Source: Kitasatospora aureofaciens
GTDB taxonomy: Bacteria > Actinomycetota > Actinomycetes > Streptomycetales > Streptomycetaceae
Assembly: GCA_000720845.1 (NCBI GenBank)
Contig: JODU01000010.1
Span: 1-64,000, forward strand
DNA length: 64,000 nucleotides
Direction: 5' to 3'
Part shown: piece after piece, positions 24,214-33,511 of the stretch
Layout of the letters: every line of letters begins with the position of its first letter
How positions within the stretch are numbered: the first letter of the stretch is position 1
The notes under the pieces: model-generated
The model's database searches: none
Told to the model about the DNA's origin: nothing
Seen by the model: only the letters and a program-made list of their open reading frames with translations
Translations under genes and position numbers: made by a program

Positions 24214-25116
24214 ATGCCCGGTGACGCCCTCAGCCAGGACCCCGCGGAGCTGCGGAGGAGGATCGACAGCAGCAAGGCGCACCCGGCGCGGGTCTACGAC
24301 GTCTTCCTCGGCGGCAAGGACCACTACCCCGCCGACCTCGACGCCGCGGCCGCCGGGCTCGCCGCCAACCCGCGCGGCTACCTCGACGTACGGCACAACC
24401 GCGACTTCCTGCGGCGCTCGGTGACCGCGCTCGCCCGCGAGGACGGCATCCGGCAGTTCCTGGACATCGGCACCGGGCTGCCGACCGCCGAGAACGTGCA
24501 CCAGATCGCCCAGCGCATCGCCCCCGAGTCGCGGGTCGTCTACGTCGACAACGACCCGGTCGTGCTCGCCCACGCCCGTGCCCTGCTCACCAGCGGTCCC
24601 GAGGGGCGTACGGACTACATCGACGCGGACCTGAAGAGCCCGGCGCGGATCCTCGAACAGGCCGCCGCCACCCTCGACTTCGACCGGCCCGTGGCGCTCT
24701 GCCTCGTCGCCATCCTGCACTTCGTCGAGGACGAGGAGGCGTACCCGATCGTCCGCGAGCTGATGGACGCGCTGCCCGCCGGCAGCCGGCTCGTCCTCAG
24801 CCACCTCACGGAGGACCTCAACCCGCAGAGCATCCGCGCGGTCCAGCGGACGTACACGGAGCGGGGGTTCACCTTCGTGCTGCGCTCCCGCAAGGACGTC
24901 GAGCGTTTCTTCACCGAGACCGGTCTCGAACTCGCCGAGCCCGGCGTCGTGCCCGTGCACCACTGGCGGCCGGACCACGCGGCGCCGGTGCCGGAGCGGC
25001 CGGAGGAGTCGTACCTCGCCGAGCTCGACGACATCGAGAAGGTCCGGTACATGGACATCAACGACGTCACGGACGCGGACATCAACGTGTACGGCGGGCT
25101 GGGCGTCAAGGGCTGA
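24214..25116 (+). CDS. SAM-dependent methyltransferase, DUF574 family
   Basis: A 300-residue protein of the actinobacterial DUF574 group. Conserved pieces are SKAHPARVYDVFLGGKDHYP at the start, the SAM loop QFLDIGTGLPTAENVHQ, VVYVDNDPVVLAHARAL, and SHLTEDLNPQ. Substrates of the family are mostly unknown. ATG 24214 has AAGGTGGG upstream; an earlier in-frame TTG at 24157 is less likely. It stands alone on the plus strand. Confidence 0.93.
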   Translation: MPGDALSQDPAELRRRIDSSKAHPARVYDVFLGGKDHYPADLDAAAAGLAANPRGYLDVRHNRDFLRRSVTALAREDGIRQFLDIGTGLPTAENVHQIAQRIAPESRVVYVDNDPVVLAHARALLTSGPEGRTDYIDADLKSPARILEQAAATLDFDRPVALCLVAILHFVEDEEAYPIVRELMDALPAGSRLVLSHLTEDLNPQSIRAVQRTYTERGFTFVLRSRKDVERFFTETGLELAEPGVVPVHHWRPDHAAPVPERPEESYLAELDDIEKVRYMDINDVTDADINVYGGLGVKG

Positions 25117-25206
25117 CGGCTCGGCACTCGGCGGTCGCGGGTCGCACGGGTGTCCGGATCGCGGAAAGTTCCTTGTAGGCGGCACCCACTTGCCTAGGCT
25201 GCGCGC

Positions 25207-26445
25207 ATGACCGTGACTGAGACTGCTTCCGCCGCCACCGCCCCGCTCCCGCCGCTCGCCGCACGGGCCCGGTCGATCGGCGGTTCGCCGGTACGGGACA
25301 TCCTCGCCGTCACCGCCCGCCCCGAGGTGATCAACTTCGCGGGCGGGCTGCCGGCCCCCGAACTGTTCGACGCGGAGGGCATCGCCGCCGCGTACCGGGA
25401 CGTCCTCGCCGAGACGCCCGCGCGGGCCCTGCAGTACTCCACCACCGAGGGCGAGCCCACCCTGCGGGCCGCGCTCGCTGCCCGCACCTCGGTGCGCGGG
25501 CTGGCCACCGGCGCCGACGACATCCTCGTCACCACCGGCTCGCAGCAGGCCCTGTCGCTCCTCGCCACCGCCCTGCTCGAACCCGGCGACACCGTCCTCG
25601 TCGAGCGCCCCTGCTACCTGGCCGCGCTCCAGGCCTTCGGCTTCGCGGGCGCCCGGGTGGTGGCGGTGCCCGGGGACGAGGACGGGATCGACCCGGTGGC
25701 CCTGGAGGAGCTGGTGGTGCGCGAGCGCCCCAAGCTGCTCTACACGGTCCCCACCTTCTCCAACCCCACCGGCCGCACGATGCCCGCGGCCCGCCGCGCC
25801 GCCGTCGCCGAGGTCGCCGGGCGCCGCGGCCTGTGGATCGTCGAGGACGACCCGTACGGCGAACTGCGCTTCGAGGGCGAGCGGGTGCCGTGGATCGCCT
25901 CCTACGAGGGTGCCCGCGACCGGACCGTGCTGCTGGGCTCCTTCTCGAAGGTGATGGCGCCCGGCCTGCGCCTGGGCTGGCTGCGGGCGCCCGCCGAGCT
26001 GCTCCGGGCCTGCGCGGTCGCCAAGCAGGCCGCCGACCTGCACACCCCGACCGTCAACCAGCTCGCCGCCGCCCGCTACCTGGCCGACCGCGACCTGGAC
26101 GCCCACGTGGCCCGCGTCGCCGCCGTCTACGCGGAGCGCCGGGACGCCATGCTCGCGGGCCTCGCCGACGCGCTCCCGGCTGGGTCGGCGTGGACCCGTC
26201 CCGAGGGCGGCATGTTCCTGTGGGCCCGGCTGCCCGAGGGGTACGACACCACCGCCCTGCTCCCCGAGGTGGTCCGGCACGACGTGGCGTACGTCCCGGG
26301 CGCCCCCTTCCACGCCGGCGAGCCCGACCGCGCCACGCTGCGGCTGTGCTTCGTCACCCAGACCCCGGACGAGATCGCGGAGGGGCTGCGCAGGCTGGGG
26401 GAGGGGCTGGGCACGGCGCGCCGGGCGACCCGACTCCCGTCGTAG
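25207..26445 (+). CDS. PLP-dependent aminotransferase, class I (MocR/LysN-like)
   Basis: A 412-residue fold-type I aminotransferase. Features include INFAGGLPAPELFD, TTGSQQALSLLATALLEP, the PTFSNPTGRTMP loop, ED-DPYGELRFEG and the PLP-lysine in GSFSKVMAPGLRLGW. Similar enzymes act on 2-aminoadipate or branched and aromatic amino acids. TTGTAG (25173-25178), 16 bases, and TAGGCT (25195-25200) form a likely promoter whose start coincides with the ATG, so the mRNA would be leaderless. Confidence 0.9.
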   Translation: MTVTETASAATAPLPPLAARARSIGGSPVRDILAVTARPEVINFAGGLPAPELFDAEGIAAAYRDVLAETPARALQYSTTEGEPTLRAALAARTSVRGLATGADDILVTTGSQQALSLLATALLEPGDTVLVERPCYLAALQAFGFAGARVVAVPGDEDGIDPVALEELVVRERPKLLYTVPTFSNPTGRTMPAARRAAVAEVAGRRGLWIVEDDPYGELRFEGERVPWIASYEGARDRTVLLGSFSKVMAPGLRLGWLRAPAELLRACAVAKQAADLHTPTVNQLAAARYLADRDLDAHVARVAAVYAERRDAMLAGLADALPAGSAWTRPEGGMFLWARLPEGYDTTALLPEVVRHDVAYVPGAPFHAGEPDRATLRLCFVTQTPDEIAEGLRRLGEGLGTARRATRLPS

Positions 26446-26494
26446 GACCAAATGCCGAGGGCGGGGGTGCCGTCGCCGCACGTACGGTGAGGCA

Positions 26495-27337
26495 ATGTCT
26501 GACAGCGCACGGACGACGACACCCTTCTCCCTCGACGCCTACTTCGAGCGCATCGGCTGGGAGGGCGGGCGGCGGCCCGACGCGGCCACGCTCCGCGGTG
26601 TGCACCTCGCCCACCTGCGGGCCGTCCCCTTCGAGAACCTCGACGCCCTCGGCGGCCGGGCCCCCTCCCTCGACCTGTCCGACCTGGTGGCCAAGCTGGT
26701 CCACGGCCGCCGGCGCGGCGGCTACTGCTACGAGCACAACACCCTGTTCGCGGCGGCCCTGGAGGCGCTCGGCGTGCGGGTGACCCGGCTGACCGCGCGG
26801 GTCGTCGTCGGCGCGGACCGCTTCGAGGACCGTCCGCGCACGCACATGGCCCTCCTCGCCGAGCTGCCCGGCGAGTCCCGGCCCTACCTGGCCGACGTCG
26901 GCTTCGGCGCCATCGGCTCCTTGCTGGAACCGGTGCCGCTGCTGGCGGACACCGAGTTCCACGACGCCGGCCGCCGGCACCGGCTGGTGCACGCGCCGCA
27001 CCGGGGGCCGCTGGCGATGTGGGTGCTCCAGGCACACGTGGCGGGCGGCTGGGAGGCGCAGTACGCCTTCACCCTGGAGCCGTTCGAGCCGTCCGACTAC
27101 GAGGTGATCAACTGGCACGTCGCCACGAACCCGCGTTCCCCGTTCGCCCGGCGCCCCTACGTCCAGCGGCTCACGCCGGACGCGCACCTGCTCCTCGACG
27201 GCGACCGCGTCACCGTGACGCGCACCGACGACGGCACGGTCACCGAGCGGAAGACGGCCGACGAGGCGGAGGCCCGCCGGGTCCTGGCGGAGGAGTTCGG
27301 CATCGACGCCCCCGAGGGGCCGGCACTGCTGCGGTGA
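26495..27337 (+). CDS. arylamine N-acetyltransferase
   Basis: A 280-residue NAT. The catalytic triad is visible: Cys78 in RRRGGYCYEHN, His117 in RTHMALL, and Asp134 in YLADVGFG. The N-terminal PFENLDAL motif and length are those of the family. NATs transfer acetyl from acetyl-CoA to arylamines; in actinomycetes related enzymes also close amide bonds in ansamycins, but no polyketide genes are nearby. TACGGT lies six bases before a GAGG-preceded ATG. Confidence 0.93.
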   Translation: MSDSARTTTPFSLDAYFERIGWEGGRRPDAATLRGVHLAHLRAVPFENLDALGGRAPSLDLSDLVAKLVHGRRRGGYCYEHNTLFAAALEALGVRVTRLTARVVVGADRFEDRPRTHMALLAELPGESRPYLADVGFGAIGSLLEPVPLLADTEFHDAGRRHRLVHAPHRGPLAMWVLQAHVAGGWEAQYAFTLEPFEPSDYEVINWHVATNPRSPFARRPYVQRLTPDAHLLLDGDRVTVTRTDDGTVTERKTADEAEARRVLAEEFGIDAPEGPALLR

Positions 27338-27373
27338 GGACGGGCCGGGGCGAGCCGGGCCCCCGCCCTCACC
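27333..27373. terminator. terminator between NAT and argS
   Basis: GGTGAGG..CGGG pairs with CCCG.CCTCACC around a GC-rich loop, with one or two mismatches, in the 48-base gap between convergent genes. Confidence 0.6.
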
Positions 27374-27385
27374 TTCCGTCCGTCC

Positions 27386-29146
27386 TCAGAGCCGCTCGGG
27401 CGTCCGGATGCCCAGCAGGGCCATGCCCCGGTGCAGGGTGCGGGCCGTGAGGTCGCACAGGAACAGGCGGTTCTCCACCTGCTGAGGCGTCTCGGCCTTC
27501 AGGACCGGGCACTTGTCGTAGAACGTCGTGTACAGCGACGCCAGCTGGTACAGGTACGCGGCCAGCTTGTGCGGGGCGTACTCCGCGGCCGCCTCGAAGA
27601 CCGTGTCCCCGAACGCGTCCAGGTGCAGGCCCAGCGCGCGCTCCGCCTCGTGCAGTCCCAGCTCCGGGTGGGCGGCGGGGCGGATCTCGCCGGCCTTGCG
27701 CAGGATGGACTGGATACGGGCGTAGGCGTACTGGAGGTACACGCTGGTGTCGCCGTTGAGCGAGACCATCTGGTCCAGGTCGAACTTGTAGTCGCGGCTC
27801 GGCGACGTCGACAGGTCCGCGTACTTCACGGCGCCGATGCCGACCTCCGCCGCCCGCTCCTGGATCTCGTCCTCGGTGAGGTCCCGCGCCTTCTCCCGCA
27901 CGACCTGCGCCGCCCGCTGCACCGCCTCGTCCAGCAGGTCCTCGAGCCGTACGGTCTCGCCCTCGCGGGTCTTGAAGGGCTTGCCGTCCGCGCCGAGCAC
28001 CGTGCCGTAGCCCATGTTGTGCGCGGTGACCTCGTCGCCGAGCCAGCCGGCCCGGCGGGCCGTCTCGAAGACCATCCTGAAGTGCAGCGACTGGCGTACG
28101 TCCACGACGTACAGCAGCGTGGTGGCGTGCAGGTCCTGGACGCGGTTGCGGATCGCGGTCAGGTCGGAGGCCGCGTAGCCGAAGCCGCCGTCGGCCTTCT
28201 GCACGATCAGCGGGACCGGCTGGTCGTCCTTGCCCCGGATCTCGTCGAAGAACACCACGAGCGCGCCCTCGGAGCGCACCGCGACGCCCATCTCCTCCAG
28301 GAGGCGGGCAGTCTCGGGCATGCCCTCGTTGTACGCGGACTCGCCGACGATCTCCTCGTCGCGGATCTCCATGTCGAGCTTCTCGAAGACCGAGTAGAAG
28401 TAGACCTTCGACTCGTCCACGAACTGCTGCCACAGCTCCAGCGTCTCCTTGTCGCCGGACTGCAGGGCGACGACCCGCTTGCGGGCCCGCTCCTTGAACT
28501 CCTCGTCCGCGTCGAAGAGCGCGCGCGACGCCTTGTACACCCGGTTCAGGTTCGACATGGCCTGCTCGCCGTCGACGTCCTCGGCCGGGGCCAGCTCGCC
28601 GGGGTGCTCGAACAGGTACTGGATGAGCATGCCGAACTGGGTGCCCCAGTCGCCGATGTGGTGCCGGCCGATCGTCCGCTCGCCGGTGAAGTCGAGCATG
28701 CCGCGCAGGGCGTCGCCGATGACGGCCGACCGCAGGTGGCCGACGTGCATCTCCTTGGCCACGTTCGGCTGGGCGTAGTCGACGACCGTGACGCCCGCGT
28801 CCCGCTTCGGCGGCACGCCGAGCCGTTCGCCGTCCGCGAGCCGCGCGGCCAGGTTCCGGGTGATGGCGCCGTCGCTGACGGTGATGTTCAGGAAGCCGGG
28901 CCCGGAGACCTCGACGTCCTTGATCAGCTCGTCACCGGTGGTGATGTGGGCGACGACCTCGGCCGCCAGCTCCCGCGGGTTGGCCTTCGCCTTCTTGGCC
29001 AGGGCGAGGATGCCGTTGGCCTGGTAGTCCGCCCGGTCGCTACGTCGCAGCAGCGGGTCGGCGCCGGCGGCCTCCGGCCGGGTGGCCGTGAGGGCGGACG
29101 CGAGCTGCTGCTGGACGGAGTCGGTGAGGGACGTGACCGAGGCCAT
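27386..29146 (-). CDS. argS: arginyl-tRNA synthetase
   Basis: A 586-residue class I aminoacyl-tRNA synthetase. It has the N-terminal Add-1 domain, the nucleotide signature VAKEMHVGHLRSAVIGD (HIGH variant HVGH), YAASDLTAIRNR and a C-terminal DALR anticodon-binding domain beginning near ILRKAGEI. Full length. It diverges from lysS, with about 170 bases shared between them for promoters. Confidence 0.97.
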   Translation of the reverse strand: MASVTSLTDSVQQQLASALTATRPEAAGADPLLRRSDRADYQANGILALAKKAKANPRELAAEVVAHITTGDELIKDVEVSGPGFLNITVSDGAITRNLAARLADGERLGVPPKRDAGVTVVDYAQPNVAKEMHVGHLRSAVIGDALRGMLDFTGERTIGRHHIGDWGTQFGMLIQYLFEHPGELAPAEDVDGEQAMSNLNRVYKASRALFDADEEFKERARKRVVALQSGDKETLELWQQFVDESKVYFYSVFEKLDMEIRDEEIVGESAYNEGMPETARLLEEMGVAVRSEGALVVFFDEIRGKDDQPVPLIVQKADGGFGYAASDLTAIRNRVQDLHATTLLYVVDVRQSLHFRMVFETARRAGWLGDEVTAHNMGYGTVLGADGKPFKTREGETVRLEDLLDEAVQRAAQVVREKARDLTEDEIQERAAEVGIGAVKYADLSTSPSRDYKFDLDQMVSLNGDTSVYLQYAYARIQSILRKAGEIRPAAHPELGLHEAERALGLHLDAFGDTVFEAAAEYAPHKLAAYLYQLASLYTTFYDKCPVLKAETPQQVENRLFLCDLTARTLHRGMALLGIRTPERL

Positions 29147-29319
29147 GGAGTGGCTGCCGTTCTGCTCGGGTTCGTGGAAGTAGTACAGAAACCGAGTATC
29201 CCATGCGGTGAAAAGCGGTTTTCGCGGATGCGGGCCGGGCTGGGAGAATGGGACGGACAGCCGTGCGACCGTACCGGCTGTCTCCGGAGCAGTTCCAGAG
29301 AAGTCTCAGGAAAGAGGAC

Positions 29320-31059
29320 GTGCCGATCGTGGCTCAGAGCACAGAGACCACCGACTGGGTCTCCCGTTTCGCGGACGAGGTCATCGCCGAGTCGGAGCGT
29401 CGTGCCCCGGGCAAACCTGTGGTCGTCGCGTCCGGACTCTCCCCCTCCGGCCCGATCCACCTGGGCAACCTGCGCGAGGTCATGACCCCGCACCTGGTCG
29501 CCGACGAGGTGCGCCGCCGGGGCCACGAGGTGCGGCACCTGATCTCCTGGGACGACTACGACCGCTACCGCAAGGTGCCGGCCGGCATCGCGGGCGTCGA
29601 CGAGACCTGGGCCGAGCACATCGGCAAGCCCCTGACCTCGGTCCCGGCCCCGAAGGGCTCCCCGTACCCGAACTGGGCTGAGCACTTCAAGGCCGCGATG
29701 GTCGCCTCGCTCGCCGAGATGGGCGTCGAGTTCGACGGGATCAGCCAGACCGAGCAGTACACCTCCGGTGTCTACCGCGAGCAGATCCTGCACGCCATGA
29801 AGCACCGCCGGGACATCGACGCCGTCCTCGACCAGTACCGGACGAAGAAGGCGCCCGCGAAGAAGTCGCAGAAGCCGGTCGACGAGGCCGAGCTGGAGGC
29901 CGCCGAGGGCTCCGGCGCCGCCGCCGAGGACGACGGCAGCTCCGGCTCCGCCGGGTACTTCCCGTACAAGCCGTACTGCGGCAACTGCGAGAAGGACCTC
30001 ACGACCGTCACCGCGTACGACGACGACTCGACCGAGCTGACCTACGCCTGCACCTCCTGCGGCTTCTCCGAGACCGTGCGGCTGAGCGAGTTCAACCGCG
30101 GCAAGCTGGTCTGGAAGGTCGACTGGCCGATGCGCTGGGCGTACGAGGGCGTCGTCTTCGAGCCCAGCGGCGTGGACCACTCCTCGCCCGGGTCGTCGTT
30201 CCAGGTCGGCGGGCAGATCGTCGGGATCTTCGGCGGCAAGCAGCCGATCGGCCCGATGTACGCCTTCGTCGGCATCAGCGGCATGGCCAAGATGTCCTCG
30301 TCCAAGGGCGGGGTGCCCACCCCGGCCGACGCGCTCCAGATCATGGAGCCGCAGCTGCTGCGCTGGCTGTACGCCCGCCGCAGGCCCAACCAGTCCTTCA
30401 AGATCGCCTTCGACCAGGAGATCCAGCGGCTGTACGACGAGTGGGACCGCCTCGACGCCAAGGTCGCCGACGGCTCGGCCCTCCCCGCCGACGCCGCCGC
30501 CCACTCCCGCGCGGTGCGCACGGCCGTGGGTGAGCTGCCGCGGACGCCCAGGCCGCTGCCGTACCGCACGCTGGCCTCCGTGGCCGACATCACCGCCGGC
30601 CACGAGGACCAGGCGCTGCGGATCCTCGGCGAGCTGGACCCGGCGGACCCGATCGCCTCGCTGGACGAGGCCCGGCCGCGCTACGACAAGGCCGAGGCGT
30701 GGATCAACACCCACGTCCCCGCCGACCAGCGCACCATCGTGCGCCAGGAGCCCGACGCGGAGCTGCTCAAGTCCCTCGACGAGCCGAGCCGGCAGTCCCT
30801 GCGGCTGCTGCTCGACGGGCTGGCCGACCACTGGTCCCTGGACGGGCTCACCCACCACGTCTACGGCGTCCCCAAGGTCCAGGCGGGCTTCCCCGCCGAC
30901 GCCACGCCCAAGGAGCTGCCGCCGGAGATCAAGACCGCCCAGCGGACGTTCTTCGCGCTGCTGTACCACCTGCTCGTCGGCCGCGACACCGGCCCGCGCC
31001 TGCCCACGCTGCTGCTTGCGGTGGGGCAGGACCGGGTGCGGACCCTGCTCGGGGAGTAG
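29320..31059 (+). CDS. lysS: lysyl-tRNA synthetase, class I
   Basis: A 579-residue class I LysRS, the archaeal/spirochaete type also used by streptomycetes. It carries SGLSPSGPIHLGNLRE (HIGH region), the zinc-binding CGNC..CTSC knuckle, and KMSSSKGGVPTP. GTG 29320 (MPIVAQST) is chosen; GTG 29329 has better spacing from GAAAGAGG and remains possible. The frame is also open upstream to 29248, which looks non-coding. Confidence 0.95.
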   Translation: MPIVAQSTETTDWVSRFADEVIAESERRAPGKPVVVASGLSPSGPIHLGNLREVMTPHLVADEVRRRGHEVRHLISWDDYDRYRKVPAGIAGVDETWAEHIGKPLTSVPAPKGSPYPNWAEHFKAAMVASLAEMGVEFDGISQTEQYTSGVYREQILHAMKHRRDIDAVLDQYRTKKAPAKKSQKPVDEAELEAAEGSGAAAEDDGSSGSAGYFPYKPYCGNCEKDLTTVTAYDDDSTELTYACTSCGFSETVRLSEFNRGKLVWKVDWPMRWAYEGVVFEPSGVDHSSPGSSFQVGGQIVGIFGGKQPIGPMYAFVGISGMAKMSSSKGGVPTPADALQIMEPQLLRWLYARRRPNQSFKIAFDQEIQRLYDEWDRLDAKVADGSALPADAAAHSRAVRTAVGELPRTPRPLPYRTLASVADITAGHEDQALRILGELDPADPIASLDEARPRYDKAEAWINTHVPADQRTIVRQEPDAELLKSLDEPSRQSLRLLLDGLADHWSLDGLTHHVYGVPKVQAGFPADATPKELPPEIKTAQRTFFALLYHLLVGRDTGPRLPTLLLAVGQDRVRTLLGE

Positions 31060-31075
31060 GACCCGCGACCCGTCG

Positions 31076-31128
31076 GTACGGCGAGAGGGGGCGCCCGGTG
31101 CAGCACCGGGCGCCCCCTCTCGCCGTAC
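31076..31128. terminator. very strong bidirectional terminator
   Basis: A perfect 25-bp inverted repeat (31076-31100 and 31104-31128) with a 3-base CAG loop lies between lysS and the convergent DUF2637 gene. The arms start GTACGGCGAGAGGGG. Confidence 0.9.
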
Positions 31129-31143
31129 GCGGCGCCGTCGGGC

Positions 31144-32415
31144 TCAGGCGATGTGCTCCTCTTCCAGCTCCGCGCCGTGGCGCTCCTGGAACCGCAGGAC
31201 CATGCGCTTGGCGTCGGCGTCCAGGAGAGCGACGCCGAACGTGGCCTCGACGTCGTACGCGAACTCGCGCGGGGTGGGGTAACCGCTGCCGTTGCCGAGC
31301 GACTGCTTGAAGACCTGGTAGTAGTCGTCCTCGTCCGGGCCCTCGGGCTCCGGCGTGCCGCCGCCCTCGCCCAGCTCGCGGGTGCGGTGCGGCCCGACCG
31401 GTATGGGGAAGCTGCCGGTCTCCTCCGGAGCGGGCTCCTGCGCGGGCGGCTCCTCCTCGAACTGCTGCCGGTACTGGTCGGCCTGCCGCTGCTCCGCCTC
31501 CCACTGGGCGTACTGGTCCGGGTCGTACGTGGGGTCGTAGTCGCCGTGGTACTCCACCGACTGCGGGTCCCGGGCGTGCAGCCACGGGTTCTGCTCCACC
31601 GCCGGCCCGTCCTGCCGCGCCGGCTCCGCCTCCCGGGCGCCGACCAGCTCGGCCCGCTGCTCGGCGGGGGGTGCCGCCTGGGGGGCGGGCTCCTGGGGCC
31701 GGGGCGCGGGCGGGATAAGGGCCGGTTCGATGCCCGCCGCCGCCAGGCCCGACGGGGCGGTCTGCGCCAGCGGGACGCCGTACCGGGCCAGCCGCAGCGG
31801 CATCAGGGACTCCACGGGGGCCTTGCGGCGCCAGGCGCGGCCGAAGCGGGACCGCAGCCGGGCCTGGTAGACCAGCCGCTCCTGCTCCAGCTTGATGACC
31901 TGCTCGTAGGAGCGCAGCTCCCACAGCTTCATGCGCCGCCACAGCAGGAACGTCGGCACCGGCGAGAGCAGCCAGCGGGTGAGGCGGACGCCCTCCATGT
32001 GCTTGTCGGCGGTGATGTCGGCGATCCGGCCGATCGCGTGCCGGGCGGCCTCCACCGACACCACGAACAGGATCGGGATCACGCCGTGCATGCCCACGCC
32101 CAGCGGGTCGGGCCAGGCCGCCGCGCCGTTGAAGGCGATCGTCGCCGCCGTCAGCAGCCACGCCGTCTGCCGCAGCAGCGGGAAGGGAATGCGGATCCAG
32201 GTCAGCAGCAGGTCCAGGGCGAGCAGCACGCAGATGCCCGCGTCGATGCCGATCGGGAAGACGTAGCTGAAGTTCCCGAAGCCCTTCTTGAGGGCCAGTT
32301 CGCGCACCGCCGCGTACGAACCCGCGAAGCCGATCCCGGCGATGACGACGGCACCGAAGACGACCATGCCGATGAGGACCCGGTGCGTCCGTGTCAGCTG
32401 AAGTGGGCCGGCCAC
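31144..32415 (-). CDS. DUF2637 (SpdB-like) membrane protein
   Basis: A 423-residue protein. The N-terminal 130 residues contain four membrane spans (VLIGMVVFGAVVIAGIGF; IGIDAGICVLLALDLLL) in the DUF2637/SpdB arrangement known from plasmid-spread proteins. It continues into a basic helical region (LEQERLVYQARLRSRFG) and an acidic, Pro/Gln-rich cytoplasmic tail, ending with a conserved helical module (FAYDVEATFGVALLDA). GTG 32415 has GGGGAG upstream. No plasmid genes surround it, so it is a chromosomal relative. Confidence 0.85.
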   Translation of the reverse strand: MAGPLQLTRTHRVLIGMVVFGAVVIAGIGFAGSYAAVRELALKKGFGNFSYVFPIGIDAGICVLLALDLLLTWIRIPFPLLRQTAWLLTAATIAFNGAAAWPDPLGVGMHGVIPILFVVSVEAARHAIGRIADITADKHMEGVRLTRWLLSPVPTFLLWRRMKLWELRSYEQVIKLEQERLVYQARLRSRFGRAWRRKAPVESLMPLRLARYGVPLAQTAPSGLAAAGIEPALIPPAPRPQEPAPQAAPPAEQRAELVGAREAEPARQDGPAVEQNPWLHARDPQSVEYHGDYDPTYDPDQYAQWEAEQRQADQYRQQFEEEPPAQEPAPEETGSFPIPVGPHRTRELGEGGGTPEPEGPDEDDYYQVFKQSLGNGSGYPTPREFAYDVEATFGVALLDADAKRMVLRFQERHGAELEEEHIA

Positions 32416-32503
32416 CCGTACTCCCCTCCCCTTGCGTGTTGTTGCGCGCAACAGAGTGGCACATGTGTGCGGGGGACGGGTGACCGGTGGGTCGAAGAGA
32501 CCG

Positions 32504-33379
32504 TCAGCTGTCCTTCGCGGGCGCCTTCGAGGACGACCCCGACGGCGACTCCGACGGCGCCTTCGAGGACTTCTCGGAGGACGAACCGGAGGGTGACGGC
32601 GCACCGCTCGACTTCCCGCCGTCGGCGGCGCCGTTGGCCTTCGTCACCGCGGCCACCGCCTCCTTGGCCGCCTTCTGGGCGTCCTTCACCAGGTCGTCGG
32701 CGTCCGGGGTCTTGTCGCCCGCCAGGCCCGCGCCGTTGAAGTCGACCGTGACGACGACGTTCTCGACCCGCGCCACGACCGTCTGCTGCTTGAAGGTGCC
32801 TTCCTTCTTCTTCAGGTCGTAGCGCACCACCGCGGCCTCGTCGCCCGTACCGCTCACCGGCGTGGTCTTGACGCCCTTGGCGCCCTCCGCGCTCTGCGCG
32901 TCCTTCAGCTGCTTCAGGTAGTGGTCACGCGCCAGCTTGTCGCCCTCGCCGCGCGTCACGTCGGACTCGAAGCGCACCATCGACACGCTCAGCCAGCGGA
33001 ACTGAGAGCCCTTCACGCCGTTGTCGTCGAGGCTGTCCCAGGAGCAACTGGCCCGCATCGCGGTGTCGTTGGACGTCCCCTCCTTGCCGGAGTCGCCCTT
33101 CGGCACCAGGTCCTTCAGCGTCTTCTTCGTCACCACCGAGCACGGCTCGGGAAGCTTCCGGAACGCCGCCGCCCGGACCGTCGGGGACGGGCTCGCGGAC
33201 TTGGACGCGGCGGACTCCTCCGCGGCCTTGTCCTTGCCGTCGTCGGAGCCGGAGTCCGAGGAGCAGCCGGCTGCCACCAGCATCACGGGTACGGCGGCCG
33301 CGCCGACAAGGACGCGGGTGAGTCGCTTCGCTCGCTTCGCTTGCGGGTCTCGCTGGTCACGCTGGGCTCGTAGCTGCAT
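32504..33379 (-). CDS. DUF3558-type lipoprotein
   Basis: A 291-residue lipoprotein. Signal peptide TRVLVGAAAVPVMLVAAGC has lipobox VAAGC. A Ser/Asp-rich linker leads to a DUF3558-like domain with FRKLPEPCSVVTKKTLKDLV and a second Cys in RASCSWDS, a likely disulfide. A Ser/Pro/Lys-rich tail closes it. ATG 33379 is preferred because GAAGGA is well spaced; an ATG 15 bases earlier is in frame. It is a paralogue of the next gene. Confidence 0.87.
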   Translation of the reverse strand: MQLRAQRDQRDPQAKRAKRLTRVLVGAAAVPVMLVAAGCSSDSGSDDGKDKAAEESAASKSASPSPTVRAAAFRKLPEPCSVVTKKTLKDLVPKGDSGKEGTSNDTAMRASCSWDSLDDNGVKGSQFRWLSVSMVRFESDVTRGEGDKLARDHYLKQLKDAQSAEGAKGVKTTPVSGTGDEAAVVRYDLKKKEGTFKQQTVVARVENVVVTVDFNGAGLAGDKTPDADDLVKDAQKAAKEAVAAVTKANGAADGGKSSGAPSPSGSSSEKSSKAPSESPSGSSSKAPAKDS

Positions 33380-33511
33380 GGTTCCTTCACTCATGGCACT
33401 CGTGGTTCCTGCGTTCGGAACGGGTCCGAGGGGCCACGGTACGCGGTGAAGAAATCGTGCGGTCCCGCTTCGGGGGCACCGCGCGCGGGCGCGCAGGAGC
33501 CCCGCCGGGCC

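Noticed and set aside
23929..26481. 850-codon minus-strand open frame
   Set aside because: Antisense to the methyltransferase and aminotransferase, both with intact motifs.
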